64,000 nucleotides of DNA from Negativicutes bacterium. GTDB lineage: Bacteria; Bacillota_C; Negativicutes; Sporomusales_B; JARLHX01. The notes beneath the pieces were generated by a model that was not told the origin of the DNA, ran no database searches, and saw only the letters and a list, made by a program, of their open reading frames with translations. Location: assembly GCA_031292015.1 (NCBI GenBank), contig JARLHY010000139.1, positions 1-64,000 on the forward strand, read 5' to 3'. Position 1 is the stretch's first letter. Each line of letters opens with the position of its first letter. The position numbers and the translations under genes are program-made. Shown in pieces: positions 41,536 through 51,108 of the stretch.

Positions 41536-42909
41536 ATGGGCAGTAACAGCCTAAATGTCTGCATTGTCGGCACTGGCTATGTAGGACTGACTACCGGGGT
41601 TTGCTTGGCAAGCATCGGCCATAATGTAGTCTGTATCGACAGTGATGAAAATAAAATACAAATGTTGAAAGCCGGTCAGTCACCCATTTATGAGCCTTTT
41701 ATTGAAGAATTGCTGAGAAATACTACAGATAAACTTCGTTTTACCCAGCAATATGATAAATGTTCGGATGCAGACGTCATTATTATGGCAGTGGGCACCC
41801 CGCCGACACCGGCCGGAAAACCTGATTTGTCCTATATGGAAAAGGCTGTTACCGATGTTGTTCAGTACTTGAGCGGGAAAAAGTTTCAGCTTGTTGTGAA
41901 TAAATCGACGGTTCCTGTGGGAACAGCCCGGCGGACGGAACTCATCATTTCCTCCGCGCTGAATAAACAGAGTCGCAAGGCTACTATTGCTGTAGCATCC
42001 AACCCGGAGTTTCTACGGGAGGGGATGGCGGTACATGATACGCTTTATCCCGATCGGATCGTGGTTGGGGCAAAAGACACCGAGTCGGTTAACTTACTGC
42101 GGGCCCTGTATGCACCGTTGCTGGAACAAACTTTCGTCGCTCCTGAAAGCTGTCCCCGTCCTGAAGGGTTTTCCCTTCCGGTCTTTCTTACCACCGACGT
42201 GACCAGCGCTGAAATGATCAAGTACGCGGCGAACGCATTTCTGGCGGCGAAAATCAGTTTTATCAACGAGATCGGCGGCCTGTGCGAAAGGATAGGCGCC
42301 GATGTTACCGAGGTTGCCAGGGGAATCGGCATGGACAAACGGATCGGAAGCCGCTTTTTGCAGGCTGGCGTAGGCTGGGGCGGAAGCTGCTTCGGCAAGG
42401 ATACCGCCGCCCTTGTGAATACAGGGAAGGAATACGCCTATGAAATGCCTATCGTTTCATCCACGGTAGCGGTTAATAAACGGCAACGATTACGGGTCAT
42501 AGAAAAATTGCAGGACAGCCTTAAGGTTGTACGAGGAAGAACCATCGGGCTGCTCGGGGTGGCGTTTAAACCCAATACCGATGATTTGCGGGACTCGCCA
42601 GCCATAGATATTATTAAGGAACTGCTGGAACTGGGCGCTTATGTAAAAATTTTCGATCCGGTTGCCATGCCAAACTGTAAACGTTCTTATCCTGATTTGG
42701 AAATCGAATATACAGAGCATGTCCAGCAATTGGCCACAGGCTGTGAAGCGATCGTTTTGCTCACGGAGTGGGATCAGTTCCGAAATTTGCCGTTAAAGCA
42801 ATTAGCCGCGTTGATGACTGACAGTAAGGTGTTTGTTGATGGAAGAAATGTCGTTGATCGGTTTGCGGCTCAAGAGGCGGGATTACGGTATATAGGTTTC
42901 GGGAGGTAG
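41536..42909 (+). CDS. ugd: UDP-glucose 6-dehydrogenase
   Basis: A 457-residue Ugd/TuaD-family enzyme: VCIVGTGYVGLTTGVCLA (8-25), VNKSTVPVGT (121-130), catalytic C285 in WGGSCFGKD, and GVAFKPNTDDLRDSPA. It oxidises UDP-glucose to UDP-glucuronate. The next gene starts three bases after its stop and is likely the matching 4-epimerase. Confidence 0.9.
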   Translation: MGSNSLNVCIVGTGYVGLTTGVCLASIGHNVVCIDSDENKIQMLKAGQSPIYEPFIEELLRNTTDKLRFTQQYDKCSDADVIIMAVGTPPTPAGKPDLSYMEKAVTDVVQYLSGKKFQLVVNKSTVPVGTARRTELIISSALNKQSRKATIAVASNPEFLREGMAVHDTLYPDRIVVGAKDTESVNLLRALYAPLLEQTFVAPESCPRPEGFSLPVFLTTDVTSAEMIKYAANAFLAAKISFINEIGGLCERIGADVTEVARGIGMDKRIGSRFLQAGVGWGGSCFGKDTAALVNTGKEYAYEMPIVSSTVAVNKRQRLRVIEKLQDSLKVVRGRTIGLLGVAFKPNTDDLRDSPAIDIIKELLELGAYVKIFDPVAMPNCKRSYPDLEIEYTEHVQQLATGCEAIVLLTEWDQFRNLPLKQLAALMTDSKVFVDGRNVVDRFAAQEAGLRYIGFGR

Positions 42910-42911
42910 GA

Positions 42912-43868
42912 ATGCAAAACGTTCTGATAACTGGCGGCGCAGGCTTCATTGGCAGTCACCTGACAGACCGGCTGCTGAAAAATAACTGGCGTGTCAGTGT
43001 GATTGATGATTTTAACCCGTTTTATGATCCGGCGATAAAACGCAACAATATTGCCCATCATCTTGCGAATCCCCAATTTAGCCTCTTTGAAGGCGATATC
43101 CGCGATCGGGAATTTTTGGCCGGAGTTTTTGAACATGGAAGCTTCGACATTATCGTTCATTTGGCTGCCAGAGCCGGTGTCAGGCCTTCAATAGCGGAGC
43201 CGCTTTTATATCAGGAGGTTAATGTCGGTGGGACTCAAAATATTTTTGAATGCTGCCGGAATTATAATGTCAAAAAATGCTTGTTTGCTTCCTCCAGCTC
43301 TGTGTATGGAGTGAATAATAAGATTCCGTTCAGCGAGACTGATCCGATTTTTCAGCCGATAAGTCCTTACGCGGCAACAAAAGCCGCAGGAGAACTTCTG
43401 GCTCATGTTTATAGTTACCTCTATGGGATACAAATTTTGTGCCTGAGGTTTTTTACGGTGTATGGACCCCGGCAGCGTCCCGACCTGGCGATTCACAAAT
43501 TCACCCAACTCATTACCCAGGAAAAGGCAATCCCTGTATATGGCGATGGCACGACCCGACGCGATTATACATACATAGATGATATCATCGACGGATTAAT
43601 GGGCGCCCTGCGATATGATAAAACGCTGTACGAGGTCGTCAATCTGGGCAATTCGAATACCGTGTATCTGCGGGATCTTATTGCAGTTATTGCCGATGCT
43701 GTGGGCAAAAAGGCAATTATTGAGCAACTGCCCAATCAACCGGGTGATGTCCCGCAGACCTTTTCCGATATAGGAAAAGCCAAGGCCCTGTTCGGCTTCA
43801 GTCCCCAGACCAGAATACAGGACGGTGTCAAAATTTTTGCGCAGTGGTATTTAAAACATAAAGTCTGA
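42912..43868 (+). CDS. UDP-glucuronate 4-epimerase-like SDR enzyme
   Basis: A 318-residue extended SDR protein: VLITGGAGFIGSHL at the N-terminus, SSSSVYG and YAATK (Tyr and Lys of the active site), and VHLAARAGVRPSI, which is typical of CapI/LpsL UDP-glucuronate epimerases. It would make UDP-galacturonate from the product of ugd. GGGAGG lies before the ATG. Confidence 0.8.
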   Translation: MQNVLITGGAGFIGSHLTDRLLKNNWRVSVIDDFNPFYDPAIKRNNIAHHLANPQFSLFEGDIRDREFLAGVFEHGSFDIIVHLAARAGVRPSIAEPLLYQEVNVGGTQNIFECCRNYNVKKCLFASSSSVYGVNNKIPFSETDPIFQPISPYAATKAAGELLAHVYSYLYGIQILCLRFFTVYGPRQRPDLAIHKFTQLITQEKAIPVYGDGTTRRDYTYIDDIIDGLMGALRYDKTLYEVVNLGNSNTVYLRDLIAVIADAVGKKAIIEQLPNQPGDVPQTFSDIGKAKALFGFSPQTRIQDGVKIFAQWYLKHKV

Positions 43869-43944
43869 TATAACCTTGGGCTGGAGGATAGGGAGCTTGC
43901 TTTATGCAGAAAAAAGGTGCAAAAAGTAACGAGGAGAGTTATAG

Positions 43945-45066
43945 ATGAAGAAAGTGCTCTTTTGGGGTCCTGACACCTCTCAGTCGGACCGATTTACCGG
44001 TGGCATCGACCATATTATACAGCCGTTAAAAAATTGCAAAGAAAGATTTGCCGAAAATGGCATCGACATATCATTTTTCAATACCGAAAGGATATCCCGT
44101 TCGGCAGGTTCTGACGGAAAATTTGCTTTCGAGAACTTCAAGAATGCTTTCCAGCTGTATAAGGATTGTTCAAAGGAACTGGAGAATAATCAGTATGATG
44201 TCCTGCTGGTCGCTTCTTCTGTGAGTCTGGCCTTATTGAAGGATGTTCTAATCGCCAATCGATTGAAAAAAAAACACAAGGTCAAGGTGATGCTGCAGAT
44301 TCATTGTGCGGACATGGAGGCAATTTTGCCTGGACCGGTTTTCGGAGGATTCATTTTCAAGCAGATACGCGCCTGCGATGGCTGTATTTATCTGTCGCAA
44401 CAATTAATGGAGGACTTTACTAAAAAAGGATTTCCTGCTGATAAATCGTTTTTATTATACAATTATTACAATATGGATCTGCCTGAGGCCGAAATCGCAA
44501 AAAAACTATCAGGCCCAAAAGAAGAGGCAAAAACAAACCTGATATTTATCGGGAGCTTTGACAGGAGAAAAGGCGTACCTGATCTGCTTTCCACGCTGGA
44601 TACCATCGAAGACAGCTTATATTTTCTCAATCTATGTGGCGGATACAGTGGCGATGACGCAGAATTGAAAAGACAGGTAGAAAAATTTTGCGCTGATCAT
44701 CCGCAATCAGTTATCAACAACGGTTATGTGCGGGGCGAGAAAAAAAGCAGCTTGTTTTCTGATTCTGACGTGTTATTGCTGCCGTCTTATACTGAGGGGT
44801 TGCCGGTTGTTCTGCTGGAAGCCATGGCGGCAGGCTGTGCGATCATAACAACAAATGTAGGGTCAATTGCGGAAATAGTAAAAGACGGACAAAACGGGTA
44901 CGTCATTTCCGCCGGGGATACCGCTGCGCTCAGAGCTGCGATTTTATCAATGATCAACGACAAACAAAAAAGGCAAATGATTCAAAGCACAAATTACGCA
45001 GAACGGTCGAAATACACGATGGAGCAATACATTGATCAATTAAGCCAAATGTTGCATTCAGTTTAG
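43945..45066 (+). CDS. Family 4 glycosyltransferase
   Basis: A 373-residue GT-B enzyme with the C-terminal donor domain: FIGSFDRRKGVPDLL, then LLPSYTEGLPVVLLEAMAAG with the E-x7-E motif. The N-terminal MKKVLFWGPD and FTGGIDHI loop bind acceptor. Donor and acceptor are unknown. From here the DNA is noticeably richer in A and T than the start of the window. Confidence 0.8.
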   Translation: MKKVLFWGPDTSQSDRFTGGIDHIIQPLKNCKERFAENGIDISFFNTERISRSAGSDGKFAFENFKNAFQLYKDCSKELENNQYDVLLVASSVSLALLKDVLIANRLKKKHKVKVMLQIHCADMEAILPGPVFGGFIFKQIRACDGCIYLSQQLMEDFTKKGFPADKSFLLYNYYNMDLPEAEIAKKLSGPKEEAKTNLIFIGSFDRRKGVPDLLSTLDTIEDSLYFLNLCGGYSGDDAELKRQVEKFCADHPQSVINNGYVRGEKKSSLFSDSDVLLLPSYTEGLPVVLLEAMAAGCAIITTNVGSIAEIVKDGQNGYVISAGDTAALRAAILSMINDKQKRQMIQSTNYAERSKYTMEQYIDQLSQMLHSV

Positions 45067-45094
45067 ACTACGAGAGGATCAGGTTATACCGAAG

Positions 45095-46012
45095 ATGGGG
45101 AATAGTAAAACACTCTCGATTATTGTAATCACAATGAATCGCAAAGATCAGCTGATCGAGGCACTCAGGAGCTGTCTGGAATGTGAACTGCCCAGCGATA
45201 CCGAGTTTGTTGTTATTGACAATGCTTCGGTTGACGGGACGGACGAGGCTGTAAAAAGTTTTTTTGTGAATAGTAGTTACTCCTTTACCTATAAACGACT
45301 GCCGGAAAACAAAGGGGTAGGGGGCGGACGCAACGAGGGGTTTGAACTCGCGGAGGGTAAATACACCTATTTTTTAGATGATGACGCGATCATTGACGAG
45401 AACTGCAAGACTACATTTTTCCCTGATTGCCTCAAATTGCTCAACGATAACCCTGCTATAGCGACTTTGACGACAAGGATTTGGGATGAGATTTTACAGG
45501 ATAGCAGGAGTGTTATTATTTCACGGGAAGGAAAAATCAGTGGCTGCGACAGCATTTTTATGTTTTTGGGAGGCTCACACTTTCTCCGGAAAGCGGCTTT
45601 TGCGCATCCTCTCTACCTGCCAAATTTCATATATGGGTTTGAAGAACTATATCCTTCCCTGCTGGCTTTTGACAAAGGGTTGTCCAACGTCTACTTCCCG
45701 AGCGCCGTGGTTATTCATCAACCCAAAATCGATAAATACGATGAGAAATCATCTCATTATAAAGGAATTATCGCTATGAGCAATGCTGGGATTTTGGCAG
45801 CGAAATCGGTGTTATATCCCGGTATTTTTAAACCACTCCTGTTCGCCGCATTTTTGGCACGGTGGTATATGCATCTGAGAAACCATCCGGGTGGGCTAAA
45901 AGACAGTTATAGCAGTTATGTTCAGCGAACAAGAAACGTAAAAATCCAGAAGATAAAGTTTACGACGGTGATGAGAATCTTTCGGGAATTCGGATTTAGA
46001 GCTGGGGTGTAA
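45095..46012 (+). CDS. Family 2 glycosyltransferase
   Basis: A 305-residue GT-A enzyme: SIIVITMNRKDQLIEAL at the N-terminus, FVVIDNASVDGTDE, NKGVGGGRNEGFE and the DDDA metal site at YFLDDDAIID. It adds a sugar to the growing repeat unit on the cytoplasmic side. ATG 45095; the ribosome site is only a weak GAGAGGA. Confidence 0.8.
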   Translation: MGNSKTLSIIVITMNRKDQLIEALRSCLECELPSDTEFVVIDNASVDGTDEAVKSFFVNSSYSFTYKRLPENKGVGGGRNEGFELAEGKYTYFLDDDAIIDENCKTTFFPDCLKLLNDNPAIATLTTRIWDEILQDSRSVIISREGKISGCDSIFMFLGGSHFLRKAAFAHPLYLPNFIYGFEELYPSLLAFDKGLSNVYFPSAVVIHQPKIDKYDEKSSHYKGIIAMSNAGILAAKSVLYPGIFKPLLFAAFLARWYMHLRNHPGGLKDSYSSYVQRTRNVKIQKIKFTTVMRIFREFGFRAGV

Positions 46013-46017
46013 AGCTG

Positions 46018-47115
46018 TTGAGAGATAATACCGGTTCGGTACTATTCATCATCCATAGACTGGGTTACGGCGGAGCCGAAAAAATGCTGACTTTTGTTGC
46101 CAATGGGCTGTCCAAACGCGGATATGACGTACAGGTATATACCTATGAAGGAACCGAACAAAATTATCCGATTGACGATGGCGTCGTCCATATCACCGAA
46201 GATAATGTGATTACTACAAGGTGGATCAGAAGAATATTACAGGTCTTTCAGATAAAAAAGGTCATCAAAAGCGTAAAGCCGGATGTAGTAATTTCATTTT
46301 TGATTTTCCCTAATCTGCTTTCGATTTTGGCGACAGCAGGCACGAAAACACCGGTCATTATTTCTGAACGGGCGGATCCTTACCAAGATCCCGGATTATT
46401 CAGCTCTTTTTTTCAATTTATGTACAGGTTTGCTGATGGCGTGGTTTTCCAGACTGACGGAGCAAAGAATTTTTTTCGGGACAAATTGCGGCATGCAAGC
46501 TGTGTAATACCTAATCCGGTAACAATAAAAGGAGACTGGGAGCCTGTACGGGAAAGGGAAAAGAAAATTGCCTTTGTGGCACGCTTTGAAGTTGTGCAGA
46601 AACGTCAGGATTTGATGCTGTCTGCCTTCCGTCAGGTAGTAGATGCGTATCCGGAATATAAGCTTGTATTTTACGGAGACGGGCCGGATGAAGAGAAGGT
46701 GCGCGCTATGGCGGAGGAGCTAAAGCTTTCGGAGAATGTGGTGTTTGCCGGGGTTACCAAGGATGTATGCGGTGCAATTCGAGCTTCAAGAATGTTTGTG
46801 TTGACATCTGACTATGAAGGTATTCCCAATGCCCTGATTGAGGCTATGGCGGTAGGATTGCCGGTGATTGCAACCGATTGCAGTCCGGGGGGAGCAAGAA
46901 TGTTGATTGAAGATAAGCGAAATGGCCTGCTGGTGCCCAGAGGGGATGTTGACGCTATCGCCGCTGCAATGAAATACCTTATTGAAAATGAACAGACGGC
47001 AGAAGAATATGGTCTTAGAGCACGGGAGATTGTCGACAAATATACCCCGGATAAATTTTATCATAGTTGGTCTGAGTATATATGTAAGGTTAAGGAATAT
47101 AAGTATGGAAAATAG
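46018..47115 (+). CDS. Family 4 glycosyltransferase (GalNAc/GlcNAc transferase-like)
   Basis: A 365-residue GT-B enzyme: FIIHRLGYGGAEKML near the N-terminus, FVARFEVVQKRQDLMLSA, and TSDYEGIPNALIEAMAVGLP with the E-x7-E motif. Its TTG start lies after GGGGTGTAAAGC, and its last 11 bases overlap the next gene. It most resembles PglA/PglH-type enzymes, but the sugar is unknown. Confidence 0.8.
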   Translation: MRDNTGSVLFIIHRLGYGGAEKMLTFVANGLSKRGYDVQVYTYEGTEQNYPIDDGVVHITEDNVITTRWIRRILQVFQIKKVIKSVKPDVVISFLIFPNLLSILATAGTKTPVIISERADPYQDPGLFSSFFQFMYRFADGVVFQTDGAKNFFRDKLRHASCVIPNPVTIKGDWEPVREREKKIAFVARFEVVQKRQDLMLSAFRQVVDAYPEYKLVFYGDGPDEEKVRAMAEELKLSENVVFAGVTKDVCGAIRASRMFVLTSDYEGIPNALIEAMAVGLPVIATDCSPGGARMLIEDKRNGLLVPRGDVDAIAAAMKYLIENEQTAEEYGLRAREIVDKYTPDKFYHSWSEYICKVKEYKYGK

Positions 47116-48307
47116 TGAGATTATCCTGCAAAATCCGCAAAAGAAAATGAATATCGGCATTTTTGCTATCTATATCTATATTCTGCTGCTGTGTATCGGG
47201 CATTATCCCATTATGGGGCCGGAGGTGCAACAAGCCTGGCTCTATCTGTTTATCGGTATCGGTGGGGCAGCCATTCTTTTAAATATCGGCAGTTTCAGGA
47301 TTATCCCTTATTTTGTCTGGTATGGCGGGTTCATGCTCTTGTCGCTGTTTTCGTGCTTTTATGCGGTCAATCAAAATGTTGCGCTCCTGGGTCTGTATCG
47401 TTTATTCGTTGTTCTCAGTGTAATGGTCGCAGTTGGAGTTTTAACCCGATCAAAGGAAGATATCAAGAAAATATTGGTTTGTTTTTCCGTATCGGGTTTC
47501 ATTTTATTTGTGATACTGGTGGCGGAAGACCTGCTGACATCAACAAAGGGGCGGCTGGGTGACGAGCTGTTTGGCAACGCAAACGATTTTGCGACGTTAG
47601 TTATGCTTTGTGCTTTTTGTTCGATTTGGTTGATACTTGGCAGCAGCGGAATTCAAAGAATCATATATTCCGTTTTTCTTGCAACACAAGGTTATTCCCT
47701 ATTGCTTTCCGGCGGCAGAAAATATATTTTGATCCCGCTGGTATTCACTTATCTGTTCTTTTATCTGAAGAATGACAATAAGCTCAGTCTGGTCAGAAAC
47801 ACCGTTGTTTTTGCTACTCTGGTAGCTCTTTTGTTTATCGCGATGTTCAATATACCGCAGTTCTATGATATTGTCGGCTATCGGATGGAAGGTCTTTTCG
47901 GCATGGTAACCGGTGAGGTGGCAATGGTCGAAGACACTATCCGCATCGAAATGATTCAATATGGCTACGAGTTTTTTGGAGGACAGCCGCTGCTCGGGTC
48001 GGGTATTGACAACTACCAGGTTCTTTATGGCCATATTACCGGTGAATACGTATATTCTCACAATAACTTTATGGAGATGTTGGTAAACTTAGGGGTAGTT
48101 GGGTTTGTTTTTTACTATTCCTTTTACGGATACTTGCTTTATAAGCTTTGGGCGAAGCCACGGGATTCGAGAAATCTGAGAGAGTTTTTTCTGGCATTCA
48201 TAATCAGTCTCTTGGCACTTGAAATCGGGGCTGTAACCTATGTTGTCCAGGAATTACAAATGGTTATGCTGCTTGCGAGTATTTTTGTGGTCACAGGTGA
48301 TGAATAA
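47105..48307 (+). CDS. O-antigen ligase/polymerase-type membrane protein (Wzy-like)
   Basis: A 400-residue protein with about 10-11 membrane helices and a large periplasmic loop (about 285-330) containing GSGIDNYQVLYGHITGE and SHNNFMEML, the signature of Wzy_C/WaaL proteins. It polymerises or ligates repeat units. ATG 47105 is chosen because it follows the previous gene directly; a longer frame reaches back into that gene. One such gene in a Wzx/Wzy locus is expected. Confidence 0.8.
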   Translation: MENSEIILQNPQKKMNIGIFAIYIYILLLCIGHYPIMGPEVQQAWLYLFIGIGGAAILLNIGSFRIIPYFVWYGGFMLLSLFSCFYAVNQNVALLGLYRLFVVLSVMVAVGVLTRSKEDIKKILVCFSVSGFILFVILVAEDLLTSTKGRLGDELFGNANDFATLVMLCAFCSIWLILGSSGIQRIIYSVFLATQGYSLLLSGGRKYILIPLVFTYLFFYLKNDNKLSLVRNTVVFATLVALLFIAMFNIPQFYDIVGYRMEGLFGMVTGEVAMVEDTIRIEMIQYGYEFFGGQPLLGSGIDNYQVLYGHITGEYVYSHNNFMEMLVNLGVVGFVFYYSFYGYLLYKLWAKPRDSRNLREFFLAFIISLLALEIGAVTYVVQELQMVMLLASIFVVTGDE

Positions 48308-48319
48308 ACGGGAGTCTTT

Positions 48320-49831
48320 ATGAGAACAAAAAACTCTGTCAGAAATGTATCATTTGTTCTTGTCGGGCAGTTGTCTGCGCTGGTAATGAGTTTCATAGAA
48401 AGAACTGTCTTTATAAAGATACTTGACGCCAGTTATTTAGGCGTAAACGGGCTGTTTTCCAATATTTTAATGATGTTGACGTTAGTCGAACTGGGTATCG
48501 GTTGGTCGATTATATACAGTTTATATAAACCGATCGCCACCCGTGACGAATATAAAATCCAAGCGTTGATGAATCTTTACGCAAAAGCGTATAAAATCAT
48601 TGCCTGTATTGTCTTTTGCTTAGGAATTTCACTGACTCCTTTTTTGGATTTTCTGATTTCAGACAGACCAGCCATCCCTCATTTGGAATTAATCTATGTA
48701 CTATACGTTCTTAATACTACCGGAACCTATTTGTTTGCCTATAAAAGATCCATTATTATTGCTGATCAAAAAAGCTATATTATATCTTCGGTGCATTATG
48801 CCCTCTTTGCCTTACGTAATATTGCGCAAATCGCTGTACTTGTCATTACCCGTAATTTTATTTTATATGTTACCATGCTGATTGTTTTTAATATTGGTGA
48901 GAATGTCATTATCTCTTTGCTGGCCAATAGAATATATCCGTTTTTAAAGAAAAGAAAGGAAGCCCAGCTTGATAAAGAAACAAAGAGCGAAATCTTCAGA
49001 AACGTCGGTGCGCTGATTTTCCACCGGATGAGCGGCGTTGTCACAAATGGGACCGATAATCTGGTAATCGCTGCAAATATCGGTGTGGTGTGGGTTGGTC
49101 TATACTCCAATTATTATTTGATTATAACCACGGTGACAGGGGTATTGGGGCAGATTTTTTCAGCAATTTCTGCAAGTGTCGGAAATTTGAACGCAACGGA
49201 AGATGCCGAAAAGAAATATCGAATCTTCAAAGTTGTTAATTTCACAAATTATTGGATGACCGGAATTTGCTCCATTTGTTTATGGGAACTTCTCAATCCC
49301 TTCATCCTATTGTGGATCGGAAAAGAATATCTGTTGGATGAAATGGTTGTTATCGTTCTTGTTGTAAACTTCTATCTTGATGGGATGCGAAATTCAACGC
49401 TGACATTTAAAGACGCAATGGGGCTCTTTTGGCAAGACCGGTATAAACCTGTTGCGCAAGCCAGCATTAATATAGTGTTGTCAATTATTCTTATTAAATA
49501 TATCGGTATTGTCGGCGTTTTTCTGGGAACGCTCATCAGCAAAATGGCTACGGCTTTCTGGGTCGAGCCGTATGTTGTCCACAAATACGGGTTTCAAAAG
49601 CCGCAAGGGGTTTATTATTTCCGATATTTCGTTCACAGCGTACTTGTAGGTATATCTATTTTGGCAATCAACTTCATCTGCTCGCTTGTTCATCAGAGTG
49701 ATTTGATCATGTTCTTGTTTAGATGGTCGTTGTGCCTGATTGTACCTAATATCGTATTTTGGCTGGCGATGCGAAAAACAGCGGAATTTGCCCATGTCGC
49801 AAACATACTGAAAGCCAAAATTTATTCATAG
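48320..49831 (+). CDS. Oligosaccharide flippase (Wzx-like, MATE/MVF superfamily)
   Basis: A 503-residue protein with 12-14 membrane helices. The N-terminus NVSFVLVGQLSALVMSFIERT and the LGVNGLFSNILMML segment are typical of polysaccharide transporters. It flips the undecaprenyl-linked repeat unit to the periplasm. The codons are AT-rich compared with the housekeeping part of the window. Confidence 0.85.
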   Translation: MRTKNSVRNVSFVLVGQLSALVMSFIERTVFIKILDASYLGVNGLFSNILMMLTLVELGIGWSIIYSLYKPIATRDEYKIQALMNLYAKAYKIIACIVFCLGISLTPFLDFLISDRPAIPHLELIYVLYVLNTTGTYLFAYKRSIIIADQKSYIISSVHYALFALRNIAQIAVLVITRNFILYVTMLIVFNIGENVIISLLANRIYPFLKKRKEAQLDKETKSEIFRNVGALIFHRMSGVVTNGTDNLVIAANIGVVWVGLYSNYYLIITTVTGVLGQIFSAISASVGNLNATEDAEKKYRIFKVVNFTNYWMTGICSICLWELLNPFILLWIGKEYLLDEMVVIVLVVNFYLDGMRNSTLTFKDAMGLFWQDRYKPVAQASINIVLSIILIKYIGIVGVFLGTLISKMATAFWVEPYVVHKYGFQKPQGVYYFRYFVHSVLVGISILAINFICSLVHQSDLIMFLFRWSLCLIVPNIVFWLAMRKTAEFAHVANILKAKIYS

Positions 49832-49844
49832 ACAGGGAGGATGT

Positions 49845-50978
49845 ATGATTACCAGCAAATTCAGCTACTGGAAGCTAAAAACGTTCTTGTGTTTTTTGAT
49901 TATGATATCGGTTTTCTCGGTAGGGTGCATTTCCGATAAAACCCATGCTGAAGTTAGAAAAGACAATGTCAATGTTTTGGATTACGGAGCAGCCGGAGAC
50001 GGAAAAACTGACGATACCATAGCACTGCAAAAAGCGTTGCAGGCAGGAGCGAGCGTGTATTTGCCTGAAGGAAGGGTATTCGTCGTAGATACGCTCCGAA
50101 TTCCCTCAAACAGCTATATTTTCGGCGGGGGAACGATAAAGTTTAAAAATAATACGACCGCAGGAACGCTGTTTTTGGCTCAATCTGTAACCAACATTAA
50201 AATTGAAAATATCATTTTTGATGGCAATATCCAGAATAATGCCTTTGATCAGCATAAGCACTGCATTACCCTGCTCGCCGCCAATAATGTGCAAATTTCA
50301 TCTTGCACATTTATCAACATCATCGGGGATGGAGTCTATATCAGTTATCCCCTCTACACGCTGCAACCCGGGTCGTCAAATGTGACAATAACCGACAATA
50401 AATTTCTGGGCAGCAATACGAACAGAAATGGGGTATCCCTCATCTCTTGCAGCAATATAACAATAACCGGAAACAAATTTGATAAGATGGCGCGATATGA
50501 TATGCCTGGGGCTATTGATCTTGAACCCAACACTGCCGCAGAATCCATATCCCATGTTAAAGTTTCCAATAACACCTTTACTAACGGAGATTCGCCTGCT
50601 CCCCTTTATCAGATGGCTGTCGCGGTTGCAAACGTCTTTGGCAGCCTTATCGACGACATAATCATCTCTGATAATTATATCGATGGAAAATTCTACAACG
50701 GAATTATCATCGACGACAAGTTGCATAAGGTTACGAATGTTGAAATAACGAATAATGTTGTAAAAAACATAGAGGGAAAACAACGATCGGCGTCCGGAAT
50801 CGCAATGTTCGGCGCCTGGGACTTTAAGATAACAGGTAATAACATTTCGTCGATAACCGGTCATGGAATCTTTTGTGTAGGGGCATCCGGTTCCATTTTG
50901 AACAATACGATAACCAATACTTCCGCTTCGCCTATGATGCTGGATAACCCTGGTAACTATATTAATGCAGGCAATTAA
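49845..50978 (+). CDS. Fourth secreted beta-helix protein, inside the polysaccharide cluster
   Basis: A 377-residue protein with a signal peptide or lipoprotein-like leader (hydrophobic 12-28, Cys at about 28) and the same entry motif as the triplicated genes, VLDYGAAGDGKTDDTIALQ. The repeated strands are rich in Asn and Ile (NNVQISSCTF, SNVTITDNKF). It is distant from the three tandem paralogues but of the same fold. Its place between flippase and glycosyltransferase genes suggests it trims or processes the polymer outside the cytoplasm (inference). Confidence 0.75.
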   Translation: MITSKFSYWKLKTFLCFLIMISVFSVGCISDKTHAEVRKDNVNVLDYGAAGDGKTDDTIALQKALQAGASVYLPEGRVFVVDTLRIPSNSYIFGGGTIKFKNNTTAGTLFLAQSVTNIKIENIIFDGNIQNNAFDQHKHCITLLAANNVQISSCTFINIIGDGVYISYPLYTLQPGSSNVTITDNKFLGSNTNRNGVSLISCSNITITGNKFDKMARYDMPGAIDLEPNTAAESISHVKVSNNTFTNGDSPAPLYQMAVAVANVFGSLIDDIIISDNYIDGKFYNGIIIDDKLHKVTNVEITNNVVKNIEGKQRSASGIAMFGAWDFKITGNNISSITGHGIFCVGASGSILNNTITNTSASPMMLDNPGNYINAGN

Positions 50979-51108
50979 ACTCCTGCAAGAATATAAATGA
51001 ATGACTTGGCTTGGGGCAAGGCACCCGTATCTAAAAGACTCCAGCGATTGAAAGGGGCACCGTACGCTGACAGATTGCGGACAGCCTCTGGATTGAGGGG
51101 GATTTATT

